From Candidatus Aminicenantota bacterium (GTDB lineage: Bacteria > Acidobacteriota > Aminicenantia > UBA2199): a DNA stretch of 7,810 nucleotides. The DNA lies in the NCBI GenBank assembly GCA_030671465.1, contig DAOVIP010000077.1, positions 1 to 7,810 of the forward strand. Direction: 5' to 3'. A program made the position numbers and the translations under genes. Within the stretch, counting starts at the first letter, position 1. Every line of letters begins with the position of its first letter. This document shows positions 6,637-7,810 of the stretch, one piece after another. The notes beneath the pieces are model-generated. The model was not told the DNA's origin. It ran no database searches and saw nothing but the letters and a program-made list of their open reading frames with translations.

Positions 6637-7124
6637 AAGTCTGGAAATATGAAGACGATATAAACACCGATATGCTATTCCCTGGTAAATACACCTATTC
6701 CTGTAGTACAGCCGAAGAGATCAAACCCCACCTTTTGGAGGATCTTGATCTTGAGTTTTCAGGTGGGGTAAAAACGGGTGATTTAATTTTTGCAGGTAAA
6801 AATTTTGGCTGTGTATCCTCACGGGAACAACCCGTATTGGGATTTAAAGCTGTAGGAATCCAGGCTATTGTTGCCAAAAGTTTCGCCAGGATTTTTTACA
6901 GGGCGGCCATTAACCAGGGTTTACTTTTGGTTGAATGCCCCGATGCGGTAAATGTATTTCAGGAAGGAGATGATGTTAAGTTGGATGCTGAAGCTGGTCA
7001 GATACAGGTGGGAAGTAAAATACTGACATTTCCCAAGCTCCCTCCTGGAATTCTTGCCATACGGGAGGCTGGCGGGTTGCTGCCCTACACCAGAGCCGCA
7101 TTAAAGAAACAAAAAAGTAAATAA
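6633..7124 (+). CDS. leuD: LeuD-type small (swivel) subunit of the two-subunit aconitase/3-isopropylmalate dehydratase family enzyme
   Basis: This 163-residue protein is the swivel domain that closes over the [4Fe-4S] site of the large subunit encoded just upstream. Its length fits the short archaeal-type LeuD/homoaconitase small subunit (about 160-170), not the roughly 200-residue enterobacterial LeuD. Seen: 'DDINTDMLFPGKY' at 8-20, the hallmark 'DxINTDxxxPGxY'; 'GKNFGCVSSREQ' at 55-66, with Ser62-Ser63-Arg64 matching the catalytic serine and arginine of aconitase; and 'KSFARIFYRAAINQGLLL' near 82-99. The specificity loop after the PGK motif reads YTYS (20-23), where archaeal homoaconitase has YLRT and isopropylmalate isomerase YLVM, so the usual arginine that reads the distal carboxylate is absent and substrate assignment is uncertain. 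The four-base overlap with the large subunit indicates an obligate pair. Confidence 0.87.
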   Translation: MKVWKYEDDINTDMLFPGKYTYSCSTAEEIKPHLLEDLDLEFSGGVKTGDLIFAGKNFGCVSSREQPVLGFKAVGIQAIVAKSFARIFYRAAINQGLLLVECPDAVNVFQEGDDVKLDAEAGQIQVGSKILTFPKLPPGILAIREAGGLLPYTRAALKKQKSK

Positions 7125-7168
7125 AATATTCCCGTACAGGGAGAGATTTAATCTCAAAGGAGATAGTG
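7125..7168 (+). other. Longest intergenic gap, with two small inverted repeats and the sucC ribosome binding site
   Basis: The 44 bases between the small-subunit stop and sucC hold two tiny inverted repeats, TCCC/GGGA (7130-7133 and 7139-7142) and GAGAT/ATCTC (7143-7147 and 7151-7155), and then AAAGGAGA at 7156-7163. Stems of four and five base pairs without a T-run are too weak for a terminator. I read this as a leader between co-transcribed genes. Confidence 0.4.
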
Positions 7169-7810
7169 ATGAGACTCTATGAACATGAATCAAAAAAGGT
7201 ATTTGAGGATATGGGGCTGACCATTCCTCATCATTTTGGGGTGATTCACTCACCTGAGGAGTTAGATAGATTGGATCTGAAGTTTCCTTGTATGCTAAAG
7301 TCCATGGTACTGATTGGTGGCCGTGGTAAAGCCGGTGGAATTAAGAAAGCAACCAATCTACAAGAAGCCAAATCCGTTGCCGGGGAAATGTTTAAACTGG
7401 TTATCAAGGGTTATCCGGTTGACACTCTGCTGGTAGAAGCAGTCGCATCAGAAGCCGGTGCCTGTTATGTCGGTATAACCACCAATCCGGCCAATTTTAA
7501 TATATTGCTCATGGCCAGTGCCGAAGGAGGGGTGGAAATTGAAAAGGTGGCCTTGGAAAAACCGGAAGCTATTCTAAAAAAAGAAATGCCAGAAAACAAT
7601 CTGGAGCTTCCAGAAGATATTGCCAGGGAATTTGCTACATTTCTTAATAAAACCCTAAAAGGGGATGACACACTGGAAGAAAAGTTGGCTGATGCTATAT
7701 CCCGACTTTATGAAACCTACCAAAAATATGACTGTAAGATAGCTGAAATCAATCCACTTTTAATTACCCAGGATGGAAATGTTATTGCCGCCGATGCCAA
7801 AGTGGTATTG
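7169..7810 (+). CDS. sucC: Succinate-CoA ligase (NDP-forming) beta subunit, N-terminal part, truncated by the window edge
   Basis: An open frame of 214 codons runs off the 3' end; a full SucC has about 380-400. The enzyme interconverts succinyl-CoA and succinate with substrate-level phosphorylation, using SucD as alpha partner, which should lie downstream. The visible part is the ATP-grasp domain. It begins 'MRLYEHESKKVFEDMG' (family: M-x-L-x-E-x-x-x-K-x-x-F), has the nucleotide-binding 'GGRGKAGG' at 50-57, 'MASAEGGVEIE' at 115-125 (family: MxSxEGGVEIE), and 'EINPL' at 193-197 with 'ADAK' at 208-211, whose Asn195 and Asp209 match the magnesium ligands Asn199 and Asp213 of E. coli SucC. AAAGGAGA at 7156-7163 places ATG 7169 six bases after GGAG; the in-frame GTG at 7166 is too close. 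Related ligases (malate-CoA, citryl-CoA) share this fold, but the KOR and isocitrate dehydrogenase context favours succinate. Confidence 0.85.
   Translation, partial: MRLYEHESKKVFEDMGLTIPHHFGVIHSPEELDRLDLKFPCMLKSMVLIGGRGKAGGIKKATNLQEAKSVAGEMFKLVIKGYPVDTLLVEAVASEAGACYVGITTNPANFNILLMASAEGGVEIEKVALEKPEAILKKEMPENNLELPEDIAREFATFLNKTLKGDDTLEEKLADAISRLYETYQKYDCKIAEINPLLITQDGNVIAADAKVVL

Noticed and set aside
7130..7155. Two short inverted repeats before sucC as a terminator or riboswitch
   Set aside because: Stems of only four and five base pairs and no T-tract; such repeats are expected by chance, and a ribosome binding site follows at once.
7166..7168. GTG at 7166 as the sucC start
   Set aside because: It is only three bases from the GGAG, while ATG 7169 has six-base spacing like the other genes here and gives the usual M-x-L-x-E N-terminus.

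Overview
The window is one uninterrupted plus-strand operon fragment from an anaerobic bacterium. Eight genes are packed end to end, with no gap longer than 44 bases, and both edges cut through a gene. Strong GGAGG-type ribosome binding sites six or so bases before each ATG point to a bacterium rather than an archaeon. The ferredoxin-linked 2-oxoacid oxidoreductase and the use of [4Fe-4S] hydro-lyases of the LeuC/LeuD type instead of ordinary AcnA/AcnB point to a strict anaerobe. My best guess is a sulfate-reducing or syntrophic lineage such as Desulfobacterota, but this is inference from gene style only, and Firmicutes or another anaerobic phylum cannot be excluded.

Layout: 1-375, C-terminus of a 2-oxoacid:ferredoxin oxidoreductase alpha subunit (KorA type); 372-1721, beta subunit (KorB type) fused to a gamma-like domain; 1718-2902, isocitrate dehydrogenase of the isocitrate/isopropylmalate family; 2941-3516, a small HD-domain protein; 3534-5348, a one-chain aconitase-family enzyme (LeuC-like plus LeuD-like domains); 5368-6636 and 6633-7124, a second, two-subunit enzyme of the same superfamily (LeuC-like and LeuD-like); 7169-7810, the N-terminal part of a succinate-CoA ligase beta subunit (SucC), running off the edge. 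Three junctions are ATGA stop/start overlaps.

Together the genes cover citrate to succinate: aconitase-type isomerisation, isocitrate to 2-oxoglutarate, 2-oxoglutarate to succinyl-CoA with ferredoxin, and succinyl-CoA to succinate with nucleotide phosphorylation. Ferredoxin-dependent KOR allows either oxidative or reductive operation. Citrate synthase, sucD and the N-terminus of KorA lie outside the window or elsewhere.

The parts that do not fit a plain TCA module are: two different aconitase-superfamily enzymes in tandem, the fused one carrying replacements at several positions that are catalytic in aconitase while keeping all three cluster cysteines; a gamma domain fused to KorB that has lost the usual GxGGQG motif; and an HD-type metal phosphohydrolase candidate placed between isocitrate dehydrogenase and the aconitase genes. 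I saw no RNA genes, mobile elements, CRISPR arrays, long repeats, clear promoter or clear terminator.
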